Shown piece by piece: positions 45,178 to 57,345 of a stretch of DNA of 64,000 nt. The position numbers and the translations under genes are program-made. Source of the DNA: Mikania micrantha (Eukaryota; Streptophyta; Magnoliopsida; Asterales; Asteraceae); assembly GCA_009363875.1 (NCBI GenBank), contig CM018680.1, positions 58,553,563 through 58,617,562 of the forward strand. Direction: 5' to 3'. Under the pieces are notes generated by a model. It did not search any database. It saw nothing but the letters and a program-made list of their open reading frames with translations, and was not told the DNA's origin. Numbering within the stretch: position 1 is the stretch's first letter; every line of letters begins with the position of its first letter.

Positions 45178-47071
45178 TGTAACACCCCGACCGATAGCGG
45201 AAACATCGGGGCGACACGAAGTGTAGATTGTTCATATCATAAGGTATAAAGTTGTAAATAGTTCACACATTAAACTCAAACATTTATTACATTGCTTCAA
45301 ATGATCAACCCAAACTATTACATCCTTTCAATTCGAATACATTAAATACAAATTAAATGTAAGCTAATCCAAGCTCGTTAATATAAATAACTTGTCATTT
45401 CCACCTGAAACATGTTTAAAATCAAGTGTCAACTACAAATAGTTGGTGAGTTTCATATGTTTGAACACCCACACCAAACTATGTTTACAAAATGTTATAA
45501 ATGATGTCATATGTGAACACAAAGCATAATGAACATAGTTAAAATGAACTAGCAAGTAAAGCAGATCAACTAATGTTAAGAAATGATGTTTGACCAATGT
45601 TTAGCACTACAAACAATGCTCAAAACTAGCACACTATCACCACGGGCTTCCTCAAAAGGGTAAATCAAACATTTGTGGGATGGTCAGTCCAATAGATCTA
45701 TCATAGTCACTAAATGTATATGATTAATTCATATCCTTAACTAAATTTCACAAACTATAAAGCCATTAGCTAAGTTCACATGAGAATTTTTAGAATTTAA
45801 GATAAGTTCAACGATAAAATGTTTCACCCCAAAAGTTCAAAACAAGTAAAAGAGGGGCTATGAAGACTCCCCTTACTGTATGAGGTAATCTTTGCAATAA
45901 TTGGTTTCTTATATAGGTTTTAACCAAGTTCAAGCTCCCGTTCGTTTGAGAGATTTTAGGAAATGATTTTTACGCGTGAACAGGGTTAATGACATTAATT
46001 CGTGTTTGCAATTAGCAGTACGTTTGAATCCTTGCCTATTTCGCACTTGGATGAGCTAGATTTAGGCTGTAAACGCGTTGTGTGGAATTCGGGTCGAAGA
46101 TGGGCAAATGGGTCGGATGGGCAGGGAAACCGGGTAGTGGGGATGGTATCTTTGGGGTATTGGTAGAATCCCCCCTCCTTGTTTTCTTTGAAATGATAGT
46201 TTCAAATTTAGCACTTTCTACCCTTCAATTTTTAATAATCATTTCTAATTGTTATAAGTTTAAACTTTATAACTAATATAAGTTTGTTATATTTTTATCA
46301 AACATTATTTTTTATTCCAAGTTAAAATCATATACATAAAAAAATAGTTATTTGTTTTATTTATTTAAAGTGTATAAAATTTAATTATGATTAAAGTTAA
46401 TAAAAGTTTGTAAACATTTTGTTTACCAAGTAGTATATACATATATATATATATATAAATATTTTAATTAAAACAAAGGTATTTGTAATATTTGTTATGA
46501 TTAAAGTTAAAACAATTTTATAAATGTTTTATTTATCAAAAATGTTTTGTGATTAAAATTTTATAATTATAATTTAGTTATTTTTTTAAGTTACCTATTG
46601 TACAAATAAGTTCTAAAACTTATTATATGTTAATAAATATCTTAAAAATATGTTGTTACTTTTCTATTTACAACTTGTGAAATTTTAATTCATTACATAT
46701 ACATACTTATACCTATATATTTAGATATGTATATTAGCGATGTTCAAATTCGTTTTCTCATTGGTATATATATAACTATACATACATAGGGGGATGTTCA
46801 AATAAGAACCAATATAAGTTAATAACTAAAAGAATGATTTTTAGCCACAAATTTGAAGGGTATAAAAGTAACTTCCCCTATTTTCAAGGGAAATTACTTT
46901 TATACCCTTCAAAACTTGTGGCTATAAATGTGGTTCTTTTAGTTCTTTCATATTTAATGGTTCTTAATAGAATAAGTCCCTACATACATATATATATAAT
47001 GAAAATTTCAAATGACGTCATAAGTTATTTAATAAATATAATTGTTTATTACAAATTTCAGGAATGTTACA
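45178..47071 (-). mobile_element. Solo LTR, 1894 bp, in the old copia gag
   Basis: On the minus strand it starts TGTAACATTCCTG and ends CGGGGTGTTACA. A perfect acatg duplication flanks it (45,173-45,177 and 47,072-47,076), and the copia gag reading resumes beyond it. Gypsy-type ends. No coding region; the LTR contains a foldback element at 46,788-46,984. Confidence 0.9.
46788..46984. mobile_element. Foldback miniature element in the solo LTR
   Basis: Arms pair around 46,885: GAAGGGTATAAAAGTAA and TTACTTTTATACCCTTC are exact inverted copies, and outer arms continue to GGGGGATGTTC and GAATAAGTCCC-like ends. It is flanked by TATATA-rich sequence on both sides. The 127-codon frame across it is not a gene. 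Confidence 0.8.
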
Positions 47072-48364
47072 ACATGCCATTCTACTGCCAAGAACTGAAG
47101 GTTCTCTCGGATCAACTAGCCAACGTTGATTCTCCTATCACCAATCAATGCCTCATCCTTCGGTTAATCTCCGGTTTGATTGAGCAATACGAGCATATTG
47201 CCATTATGCTTCAATAGACAACACCTCTTCTGAAATTTTATGATGCCCGATCTCAAATTTGCATGGAAGAAGCCCGAAATGCCAACCAAGCCTTATAATC
47301 TGCCCAAACATGGGAGGTTGCGCTCCATGCAGCATCCTCTAAATCTGACTCTTCTCAGAAAGACTCTAAAACTGACTGCACTACACACCAGCCTACCATA
47401 GACCGTGGTCGTAGTAACATCGGCCGTAGTCATGGGCATCTCAACTCATCTTATCAACCACATGTGTACCCTCTTTGGACTCAATATTTACCACCATGGG
47501 CAAACCCCACAACCAGTTGCAAAACTCTCCTAGGTCCCACTAGAACAACAAGCCACCTTGTCCCTATCCCACCAACCCCAGGCCGTCTAACACAACTTCT
47601 TCTACACCTGGCCTTCTAGGCCGGCTCTTTCCTACGCAGGTTCCTACACACCTACTGATCTTGATCAAGCACTTAACAATACATCTCTTAACCCACCGGA
47701 CCACAATTGGTATATGGAAACTAGAGCCACATCTCATATGACCAACACACAATTTTTTCCTAATAATTACATTTTACAAAATATTATTGTTGGAGATGGC
47801 AAAACCATTCTAGTTAATGGCTATGGCAATCAAACACTACCTCCACCTTACCATCCTCTTCAACTTAATTCATGTTTTGTTTGCCCCTAATCTAATCAAA
47901 AATTTAATTTCCTTACGCTGTCTCACTACAGAGAATCAAATATCCATTGAATTTGACCCCTATGGTTTTTTTTGTGAAGGACATCAATATCAGGATCCCT
48001 ATCCTAAGATGCAATAGCTCTGGGAATCTCTATCCTCTCACTACTACTTTAGCAGCCACACTTCGTCAACCCTTCATGCTTACAGCTCTTCTCAAGACAT
48101 TTGGCATCAAAGATTGGGACACTCTGGCCCAACATATTGAGATCTCTAATAAATTCTATTAGTTTTGATTTTGGACAATTTAGATCCAAACTTTGCCAAT
48201 ACTGTGTGTTTGGAAAATCTATTAAGCTACCTTTTGCTATTTCAAATTATGTTACTTATATGTCTTTTGATATTATTCATAGTGATTTATGGACTTTCAC
48301 CATTGTCGCCAATGAAGGCCATCGATACTACATTTTGTTTCTTCATGTGATTACTTGGATTGTT

Positions 48365-48800
48365 TGAATGTTGTGTTTGTTGGATTTTGGCAGAGTTGGA
48401 TTTCTTTTGGGTTTGAAAAATGGAATAAAGAAAGCTTCACAATTTTTGCGGGTGAAAACTATAAACATTGGGTTGATACAAGTAGAGAATCTATAAAACA
48501 TAGTGAAACGCGAGACATTAAGAGTTGATAAGCATGAATTTAACTAGAGGTGGAATCGATTTTATTAGACTACCCGCAATGCAGTTTTTGGAAGGGAAGC
48601 ATCCTACAATGTTAAAAAATACCTTTTTATAAAAACCATCCCGTTTTTCTAGCGGATATTTCATAAATATTTGGATGACCTGTTATTTATTCTCTAATTC
48701 ATTCATTTTAATGACGAATGAGCACAGCCCAATCGCCGAATGACTCACGACTGCTGAACGGGTAACACTGACAACCTCCCGATGCAGTGCAACAACACCA
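48365..48800. other. Insert of unknown type in the copia integrase
   Basis: Integrase-like reading stops near 48,365 and resumes near 48,800. The 430 bases between match no frame of the family, and I found no target duplication or inverted ends. Confidence 0.45.
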
Positions 48801-49575
48801 ATTATTTATGGACCTATCTCCTAAATAAAAAAGTCACAAGTATACACTATGTTTCTTCAATTCACTCAACTTATTCACAAATAATTTGAACATAAAATCA
48901 AACAATTTCAATGCGACAATGGCACTGGATATGCAAATTCATCATTCCAAACTTTCTGCAAAAACAATGGCATGGTATTTTGCTTCTTATGTCCCCAAAC
49001 TTCCTCTCAAAATAGTAAAGCGGAACGCAAAATACGATCTGTAAACGACCATGTTACCTTTGATGAAGCCATTTTCCCTTTTCATCAACTTCCCAAGCCC
49101 CAAGATCACTCTTATGAAATTCTCACCGGTTCCACTCATCCTCTCATTTGGTCCCACGTACAATTCCCCACACCTCCATGCAAATAACCCTCCTAATTCA
49201 ACCAATAACCCTCCCAATTCACAAACATCCCCCACTTCTAGCCTACAAGCTTCCCAAAATTCAGCTCACTCATCACCATTTCCATTAGCCCCACCTTCCG
49301 TTGGCCCACAACCTATTCTCACATATACCTGCCGACTTAAACCCTCAGGCCCACCTCCTCCTCCATCACATACAAGACTTCAAATTCCACCGCCACCCGG
49401 CCATCCTACAATGCTGGGTGTAATAGGCTACATATAATTACCCTCACATTTAGCCTTCTAATTAGCCATATAATCTGCATGATGTGTATCACCTCCATAA
49501 ATAGGAGATTTGGCTTATATTATATATAGGCAAGAATATTGTAAAGGACGGGCGATTTGAGAATTGCATCTTTCA

Positions 49576-51950
49576 ATCATGGATGACGTAAAGAATTCAT
49601 GGATAAACTTATTAAGATGTGCAGGAATTTGAGATTAAAGTTGAGTTACTTCTGCTAATTGTTTTTGTTTTTTAGTTTTTAGAGAGAGAAGATTTGAAGG
49701 TTGAGCTTGTGAATGTCATGCGGCTATTATATATCTTTTAAAATTGAATGTCGGTGTACCCTTTGTCTTTTCCTCCTCTTTTGGCGTCTAATGTACACCT
49801 TGAGCTCATCCCCATTGTCCAGATCACCGGCACCATCTTCACCGATTGCCGCCCTCATCCATATCCACTGTCACTACTCCGCCACAATATCCATGAGAAT
49901 GAAGGATGATAAGGATCCATGGTGGAAGGAGTCGATGAATAGGGTTAGAATCCTCATGATTTCAGCTCATTGATTCGAGAAAAAATGAAGCTTACGGAGA
50001 GGGTTTTGTTTTACACCGTAAGGATTCATGAGATTTATGAGGTTAGAGGGAAAGATGGCGTTGGCGGGAAGATGGATTCGGTGGAATTGGAGCGGGAGAA
50101 ATGGATTATGATTCACTCTGTTGCTACTTATTGTAATTGGAAAGACTATTAGGTGTTTTTTTCTTTTTTCATTGTTTGTGGTTTTGAAGACTATTTTACA
50201 GAATTTAAATGCGAAAACAGTATAGTTTGAGGAGATTATCAGTTTTAAAGTTCAAATGGTCTCCAAAGATTCAAAATTCGATGCGTATTTTTGTTTGTGG
50301 AATTCTGTGATCAGCAACTTGTCTTTATGCATGTTCTTGAAACATCAAGCAATTGAACTTATTTGTATTTAAATTTGTTTAGCATGAATATGATTTACAC
50401 TAGCTGAGGTAAATGATGAAATGATCATTTCTAGGATTCATGATGTATGCATTTAGTTGAAAAGGTTGAAAGATGTAGCGGCTAATTTTAGTGAAGTTTC
50501 TAACAAAACATATTTGTTGTTCATGATGTGAACGTAAACGTAGTATGATTTGAAAACTTCTCTCTTTGAGTTTATTTGCTTAGCAGGTAACAAATAGCTA
50601 TAATGTGCGTCACTTAACAGTTTGAGGCTATGTTGCTATAATCTATAAACTAAAAAACTGCGCTCAAGGATACCGCCTCTCTGCATCATAGGTGCAAATC
50701 TATGCTAAGGTAGCCAAATCTGCGTTCCAGATTGTACATACCCAATGGTGGTCCAGAAATGGTCCAGTATGCGATTTGGATCATGAAATTGATTTACTAC
50801 TTTAAAAATGAAAACTTTTGTAAAAAATTCACTATTTCTTCAAGAGGCATGTTTGTTTTTAGACTTATTTAATGAATATATTTGGATTGAAATACATATT
50901 AGGTCTTTTTTTAAACTGGTTTCTTTATAATATTTAAACTTTAAAGGATGCCAGGTATGAAATAACTTGAAATATAAAAGAAGTCAAAAATGAATTCCAT
51001 TAGGAAATGTGCTTTATAATTGAGATGACAAGGTGTCTTTTGTTATTGTTATGTTATAGCCATTGTAAATTCAAGTATATTGGCTTGCTACACTAGGCTA
51101 CAAGATTGTTTTATAAGGGTAAGCCTCTTTGGTAAAGCTAAATAATTACTACGGGAAAACACTATTTTTGTAAAGTTCAGAAACTGATGTAAAAACAGAC
51201 ACCCAAAACCAATATACAGCTTGCAAAAAGCATGTTCACCTGGATATGAAAAAAGGTTTAAACACTAGATGACACTTGAAATTTTATTGGTTGACCTAAA
51301 TTAACTTTTGTAAAGTAGGAAAAACGAGTAATATATCTCTAAAAACAAAAAATAAATAAATAAATAAACTCCTTATGCAAATCCATCATCAACCTACCCA
51401 CTTATTGCAAACCAAGATATCATAATTGGTTGATGTTATCTTGTAATTTCACCTCATGTAAATATCATAAAACATATGTTAACAGTAATGTAACACTACA
51501 TAGACCTTTTTTTTACAACCCTATTATCTATTTAGGTTATAGAAGAAAAAGTGGATTATAGTGATAATGATATTAATGTAGTTAACTATATAAAAAAAAA
51601 TATACGAAACTATGATGATTTTTCATAGTTATATATAACTCTTGGTCCAGATATAATATATTACATTTTATCACCTTTATATTTTTTGTTGATGACATAG
51701 GTACGTTTAAGTTTTAGGTATTGAACCACATTATTAGGGTTACACCAACTTAAATATGTGTAGGATTTAACAAACGCATGAAAGAGGCCAAATGTAACAA
51801 CCCATTAGTAGATGACCTTTATTTTGAACTACCAATACAGTCTATATAAAGTTACAAGTAAAACAAATTTTAAAACACACAAGCATTGTTCCATTAGCAC
51901 TCCCACATACACGATTCTTATGATGTATCAATTCCTAATTACTTTCTTAT
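49576..51950. other. Unassigned sequence, no gene recognised
   Basis: Two overlapping short frames (49,713-49,973 and 49,970-50,152) read, across a frame change, as a basic peptide including ERVLFYTVRIHEIYEVRGK; I do not recognise it. It could be a decayed exon. The rest, to 51,950, is AT-rich without coding signal. Confidence 0.4.
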
Positions 51951-51954
51951 AAAT

Positions 51955-52175
51955 TACTCTCTATAAAAAGTCCCAATCGGCCAATCTACTTAAATATATA
52001 TTTTAATTCTGACCTTCACATGCTTAACCCGCATAAACCTATATTTTTTGTCAAATTAATAATAAGATAAATATTTTATATCTTTTTGAATATATGATAA
52101 AATATAATCAAAATAACTTAAAATCTTACTAAAAATTGACCCCTCCCGCCGCGAAGCGTGGGTCGTTACCCTCGT
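51955..52175 (+). mobile_element. Possible small Helitron-like element
   Basis: Starts TCTCTATAAAAAG-like and ends near a GC hairpin CCCGCCGCGAAGCGTGGGT at 52,146-52,164, followed by TTACCCTCGTT. Plant Helitrons begin TC and end with such a hairpin shortly before CTRR; the terminal CTRR is not exact here. Confidence 0.25.
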
Positions 52176-52319
52176 TAAGCTTGAAAAAAAAAAGAAGGTT
52201 TGTGACAACTTAATACATCTTACTCTTGGGTAATTTTTATTTGGTTTTTAAATTTTAATTTTTTTATGTAAATGACATTCTTAGTTATGAATATATATAT
52301 ATATGTGTGTGTGTGTGTG

Positions 52320-52940
52320 TAGGGGGATGATAAAAATTAACCATTTCTTATTGCGTTAAACGAATAATTACATCCAATGTTTTTAAACCCGGACCGGACC
52401 GGCCGGTCGGACCGGTCGGACCGGGATTCGGTAAGCTAAGCGGGCCGGTTCTATGTCCAAAACCGTTTTTGTCATAACCGGCCGGTTGAACCGGCGACCG
52501 GTGGTCGGACCGGAAAACCGGTGGTCGGGCCGGTGGTTGGACCGGTTTTTTTTTTTTTTTTTAATTTTTTTTAATTTTTTTAATTTTTATATATATATAT
52601 ATTTATAAAATGTATATAAAATCATCCGGTTCTTAAATCCGGTTCGACCGGTCCGACCGGTCCGACCTCTGACCGGTAAGGAGACCGGTTCGACGTCCGG
52701 TCCGGTTATGAAAACATTGATTACATCTTCTTACTTTGGGGCCCATATTAAAGTAAATCCAAAGGTGTAGGTTTTTCCTTCTTTATTAATTAGTGTAATT
52801 AATGTAGAGCCTATTTACATTAGTAAAAAAAAAAGAAAAAACATACACATTTAGATTTGCTTTAATGTGAGTCCCAAAGTAATAAGATGTAGTTATTCGG
52901 TTAACGCAATAAATATGGGTTAACAAAGGAACCACACCAT
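52320..52940. mobile_element. Foldback miniature element of the F2 family
   Basis: The left end GGGGGATGATAAAAATTAAC with ATTGCGTTAAACGAATAATT pairs with the right end (AACGCAATAAATATGGGTTA). The inner arms CCAAAGGTGTAGG and CTACACC-type words match F2 at 17,275-17,528. It follows TATATA and GTGTGT runs. A hAT-type element interrupts it. Confidence 0.7.
52375..52719. mobile_element. hAT-type miniature element, CCGG-rich, 345 bp
   Basis: Ends CAATGTTTTTAAACCCGGAC and its inverted copy (GTCCGGTTATGAAAACATTG), flanked by perfect eight-base duplications attacatc at 52,367-52,374 and 52,720-52,727. The arms are full of CCGGTC/GACCGG, with a T-rich centre. No coding capacity. Confidence 0.88.
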
Positions 52941-52944
52941 ATAG

Positions 52945-53850
52945 ATATGTATATATCTAGGAAAGTTCATAAGAAACTGAATGTAAGTTTAAGCTACATT
53001 GTACCGAAAATTATAAATACTGTTAATGTAACAAAAACATACAATGTTTTTAAATCTTACATGTATATTTTAAAAGAGAACATAGTTTTGAATTAATTTT
53101 GGTGGTCGTTATGAACGCCGTCCATGGAATACTTTCCTCATCCATGGCAACTTGATGGAATCCACTCTTCCGATCAAATTTTGAGTAGATTTTTGAGTTT
53201 CCAATTTTTTGGATTATGGTGTTGATTCCAGGAAGAGAATACTGAGGCGTAGAGCCTCACAAATAGTAAGAGCCTCTATCTATTATCGGTATTTGGGTTT
53301 ATATATTATAAAGTATAGATATTTATTTGGGCTTACAAATTGAAATGGGCTTACCTTAAAACTAATAGCTAACTCTTCATTATTACAAAAAACGGATGGA
53401 GACTCGAGAGGGCGAGAGAATAGACAGCCAGAGGGAAACATGGATACGAGGAGTCCATAAAAATTAGGGCATTATGTTAGGCTGCTAAAGAGTGGTCACT
53501 GGAAACACTTTCTGATTGATAAACGGATTTAGATGGTTTTTATAATTTGTTCTAGACTTTGTACTTGGTTGGACAGTAAGAGGATGAATTTCAAAAATAT
53601 GGTGGTCAACTAGATATTTTTAGGCTCCTTAATAAGTTTTCATAGATGAGTAGTATCATTTGTCCACCAATATATAAGAATAAGATTTTTCATTTTCAAA
53701 ACGGCCTCAAATTTGTTTCGGATTTGGCCTCCAAAACACTTGAGCCGGCCCTACCAATATAAGATATTTTTAGGCTCCTTAATAAGTTTTCATAGACGAG
53801 TTCTTGTCTTTAAAAAGAATATGTCGTTGAGAGCATGTCATCAATACTTG
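52945..53850. other. Unassigned sequence with a short direct duplication
   Basis: No gene. A 40-base stretch at 53,608-53,648 recurs at 53,761-53,802 (GATATTTTTAGGCTCCTTAA). Between them lies GAGCCGGCCCTAC, which resembles the end of the hAT element at 57,469-58,138, so this may be a truncated relative. Confidence 0.45.
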
Positions 53851-53989
53851 TATGCGAGTGTTGGAATGGTAAAGCCATTCCTATAATCAACAAGCAGCAG
53901 TCGATCAAGGCTAAACTAGATACTTAAATATGGATAATGATCGCAAAGTTCTTTAGATAAGAAGCCCCGATTATGCTAATGCAACTATA

Positions 53990-54330
53990 AAATATGAGGC
54001 CCAAAATCCTTAGGATTTTAAAGTCAATGCCTATAAGGACCAAAGCCTATAAATTCAAGGACAATAAAGTACAAGTGAATCCTAAGGCCTATAAAGCTTT
54101 GGGAGCCAATGACCATAAGCATAAAACTTATTACCTATGCAGAACACTAAAGTCTAAAGCTTAAAGCCTAAGCCTAAATCCTAAAGCTTGCTCACAAATC
54201 CTAAAACCTTTAAAGCCTAACGCTAAGGCCAATTAAACTTGATCCAACGGTCTAAAGCATAAAGCCTAAGGCCTAAAGCCTAGAGAGTTTGATGCCTAAA
54301 GCGTGAAGCCTGAAAACATAAGCCTCATTA
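53990..54330. repeat. AAAGCCTAA-rich degenerate repeat
   Basis: Many short units such as AAAGCCTAA and AAGGCCTA; weakly repeated again in unit 2 at 56,420-56,600. Confidence 0.7.
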
Positions 54331-54768
54331 ATAAGTTGGAATAGAAGAAGCTGATGGTGGATAATTCTACAAGCACTGAACGAGTTTTTGTTAACATTTG
54401 TAAACAGAAACTAGGATAAGGAAAAATTGTTCCTAGTTACATGGAATACACCTTGAAGATGGTGTGTGCTCATTGACAGGCTCAACTGGGTACTTAATAC
54501 TATGTGATGACAGGGTGTTACAGACTAAGTCAGCATCTTATTAAGGCTACGTTTATTTATTTATTTTTTGAACAGCTAACGAAGGCTACATTTATTTAGA
54601 TGGGGTTGCTCATATATGGAGGAAGCAAATACGAGCCGATGATAATGATTGAAAGTTTCCTTGGATCAAAAGCCTATCTACGAATGCAAAAACAAACAAA
54701 CATACCCAGTGAAATACCACTTAAAAGTAGGGTCTGGAGGAAGAGATGAAAACAAACCTTACCCCTAC

Positions 54769-55228
54769 GAATTTTTTTTAAAAATAGGGTTAATTATAAA
54801 AATATGGTTACAATGGGTGTTGGAAATTTTTTTTTTCACAAATGGGTCTGCCTCCATTAGTAGTGGCGTTTTTAGAGGAGAGAGAGTAAGAGAATGTAGG
54901 GTGTCAGGTCATTCACACATTTTCACCTAAAACGCCACTAGCAGTGGCATTTAAGGTGAAAACGCCACTAGCAGTGGAGTTTAAGGTGAAAACGCCACTA
55001 GCAGTGGCATTTAAGGTGAGGGTACGGTACTGTTGTACTGAAAACGCCACTAGCAGTGGAGTTTTAGGTGAAAATGCGTGAATGACCTGACACCCTACAT
55101 TCTTTTACTCTCTCTCTCCTCTAAAAACGCCACTACTAATGGAGGCAGACCCATTTGTGAAAAAAAATAAATTCCAACACCCATTGTAACCATATTTTTA
55201 TAATTAACCCTATTTTTAAAAAAAATTC
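54769..55228. mobile_element. Mutator-type non-autonomous hairpin element, 460 bp
   Basis: Long terminal inverted repeats of about 165 bases start GAATTTTTTTTAAAAATAGG at both ends, with a nine-base duplication tacccctac at 54,760-54,768 and 55,229-55,237, typical of Mutator elements. The centre (54,935-55,075) holds four tandem copies of a ~30 base unit containing AACGCCACTAGCAGTGG, itself a small palindrome. No coding capacity. Confidence 0.9.
54935..55075. repeat. Tandem palindromic units in the hairpin centre
   Basis: Four AACGCCACTAGCAGTGG units with TTTAAGGTGAA spacers. Alternate units end GCATTT and GAGTTT. Confidence 0.9.
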
Positions 55229-55432
55229 TACCCCTACTCCCGAAGGGTAGAGAGGCTGCCTGTCTACGAATGCAACTATAATGCAAATACACAACCTTTA
55301 AGAAACACATGAGGTCATGGCTGTACATGACATTCTGAAACAAGAAGTTAGTCCACTAACATTTGAAAAACAAGATCCTACAACAAAAGAAATTAATAGC
55401 AATGTAAAAAAAATGTTACCAAAGGAGGCTCT

Positions 55433-55705
55433 CTATGAAGTCACATTCAGAAGACTTGGATTATCAGGATGTAACAAAAACCCAAGAATTTTTATATAAA
55501 AATGTTTTGAAATTCGCAAGAACAGATTATTTACCTTGGAAGTTTTTGATTGACTTGATTTGATAAGAAGAGATGAATGACTTGAGAAACATAAAATACG
55601 AACCCGAGACCGATTAAACTTCATAACATATTTATAATCTTCAAGGAGATTCAACATTGTAAAGGCTCTAAGTGCTTTCTTATGTTTTGCTACAAAATAA
55701 AACAA
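55433..55705 (-). pseudogene. Unrecognised gene fragment in duplication unit 1
   Basis: A 90-codon minus-strand frame including HKKALRAFTMLNLLEDYKYV. The matching part of unit 2 (about 57,170-57,280, minus) reads HKKPFRAFTIVNPLEDSKHV, then a stop. I do not recognise the protein. It may be an exon of a host gene or of an element copied with the unit. Confidence 0.35.
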
Positions 55706-55853
55706 GATTGCTGTAAAATGAAACCAATACTGTTCAACAATAGGATTGCACCTAAAAAAGCATCCCTATGCAAATACAATCTTTTTTTATTAAACTTAAA
55801 ATAAAGTGCAAGGATAATTAAGATGAACCCATTAATAATATCGAGGTTAGTTT

Positions 55854-55963
55854 TAGGGGTGTTCATTTTCGGATATCCGATTTTTTCGGATATTTCGGAT
55901 TCAGATTTTCGGATAAGATATTTTGGATTCAGATTCGGATAAAAAAATTTTTGAACACCCCTA
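55854..55963. mobile_element. hAT-type miniature element, 110 bp
   Basis: Ends TAGGGGTGTTCA / TGAACACCCCTA are inverted copies, flanked by perfect eight-base duplications gttagttt (55,846-55,853 and 55,964-55,971). The interior repeats TTCGGAT. Confidence 0.9.
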
Positions 55964-56189
55964 GTTAGTTTCTAGCATATTTTAAAAGGGCTTAACCTGG
56001 TGGCTAGTTTCTAGATATTTTAAATCACCTACAATGATGACCATTATTTATCAATTTGAGTGGATTTCAAAGGTTCCTTTGCCTTGGCAAGCATGATAGT
56101 TATCTATTCATTTATTTTTGTCACACTTGAGTTTGTTGTTTCGTTATCATTAATTTTCTTCCACTTTGTACACCAAATAATTATACACA

Positions 56190-57345
56190 AGAGTTGCAAC
56201 GGTAAAGACATTCGTATAATAGTCGATCATGGCTCAATTATATACTTAAATGTTATCTCTTGAGAAGAGTTGAAAGATTAATTTGTCATTTTGCCCAAGG
56301 CTACAATCCTTAAGGAAGCCACAAGGTTCACGAAGTAAACAAATACAAGATAGTAGGAATGATCACAAATTCACAAGGTTCTTTAAACCAAAATTCAATT
56401 ATAATGATGCAACTATATATAATGCAAGGTCCAATACCCAAGCTCTTTAAGTCCAAGGCCCAAAGATTCAAAGGCATGCAATAATACCCAAGTCTTTAGC
56501 CTATGACCTATAAGCTTTGACCAAGTGCCAAACCATTAACCTTAAGCATAAAGCCTATGGCCTAAACGGAATGCCTAAAGTTTAAAAACCAAAGGCTAAA
56601 AACTAAACAGAGTTATGCTTGGTTTGGTTTGGTTTTCGGGTAAAACCGAAACTAACATAGTCGGTTTTCAGTTATTACGAACCAATCAGTTTTCGGTTTT
56701 TTATCGGTTAGTTGTTTCGTTTTTTTACTTCTTTTTTGTTTTTGTTTTTTTTGTTCTCTCTCGCACTCAATATTGAAAACGTAAACATGTTTAATAATGT
56801 ATAATTCATAAATTAATTGATCAGACATCAACTAATTACAATAAAACAAAATATTTATCATCATGTTCTTACATTTAAAAGAACTTCAAAAGTGAATAAC
56901 CAAATATGGTAGAGTTCATCAAATCCAAATCTTAATCATTACCAATGGTAAACTCAGATGAGGCTCTATATAAAGTCAGACATTTAGACGACTTTAATTA
57001 CCCAGCTGCAACAAAAACTCAATAACTTTAAGATAATATTGTTTTCAGATTTTACAACTTTAAGATAATATTGTTTTCAGATTTGCAAAATCAAATCTAT
57101 TTTTTGCGAAAGTTTTTAATCGACTTAATTTGATAAGATGATGAACTACTTAAGTAAGACGAATTGTAAACTCAAGAACGATTAAACTTCATAACATGTT
57201 TACTATCTTCAAGGGGATTCACAATTGTAAAGGCTCTAAATGGTTTCTTATGTTTAGTTGCAAGATAATTCAAGAATGTTGAAAAATGAAACTGATACTC
57301 TTAAACAACATCATTGCAACTAAGAAAAGCATTCCAGTGCAAATA
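56190..57345. repeat. Diverged local duplication, unit 2
   Basis: Second copy of the 53,850-55,780 unit, lacking the SINE and hairpin. It contains a TCGGTTTTCGGTTT-rich stretch at 56,615-56,710 that may be part of another small DNA element, and a short internal direct repeat of ~33 bases (TAAGATAATATTGTTTTCAG, 57,030 and 57,062). Confidence 0.65.

Larger units (their letters stand above)
44861..49110 (+). pseudogene. Gag-protease-integrase remnant of the small copia element
   Basis: Gag pieces: SNIKNFIGNQLVVP near 44,893, then AYDAWTAIENMFQDKKSAR up to 45,175. After the solo LTR they resume with FYCQELKVLSDQLANVDSPI to 47,217. The protease remnant WYMETRATSHMTN (47,710-47,750) has T-R where D-S/T-G is expected. 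The pre-integrase and integrase regions are RSKLCQYCVFGKSIKLPF and DIIHSDLWTF (48,180-48,300), then FQCDNGTGYANSSFQTF and SQNSKAERKIRS (48,905-49,040). Many stops and frameshifts. No RT follows; a proline-rich stretch (49,150-49,400) leads to the LTR. Confidence 0.75.
44597..49575 (+). mobile_element. Old copia element relic, interrupted
   Basis: A possible short 5' LTR (44,597-44,731) is followed by a primer site TGGTATCACACCGAG at 44,732. Gag, protease and integrase remnants follow, then a 3' LTR-like end (49,419-49,575, starting TGTAATAGGCT and ending CTTTCA like the 5' end). Flanks are atgat/atcat, a weak duplication. RT and RNase H are missing, so the element is internally deleted. A solo LTR (45,178-47,071) and a ~430 bp insert (about 48,365-48,800) interrupt it. 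Confidence 0.6.
54690..55262 (+). mobile_element. SINE-like element, about 104 bp without its insert
   Basis: Flanked by a perfect 13-base duplication TCTACGAATGCAA (54,677-54,689 and 55,263-55,275). The body carries AGTAGGGTCTGGAGGAAGAG, CTTACCCCTAC and GGTAGAGAGGCTG, a pattern I know from widespread plant SINE 3' parts. No Pol III boxes, so probably 5'-truncated. Confidence 0.7.
53850..55780. repeat. Diverged local duplication, unit 1
   Basis: Matches unit 2 (56,190-57,345) in order: GGTAAAG.CATTC near 53,870 and 56,202, the AAGCCTAA-rich stretch, and the block around TAAACTTCATAACAT (55,614 and 57,184). It contains a SINE and the Mutator-type hairpin not present in unit 2. Confidence 0.65.

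Noticed and set aside
53990..54330. Interstitial telomere-like repeat
   Set aside because: AAAGCCTAA units differ from the plant telomere unit CCCTAAA and are irregular.
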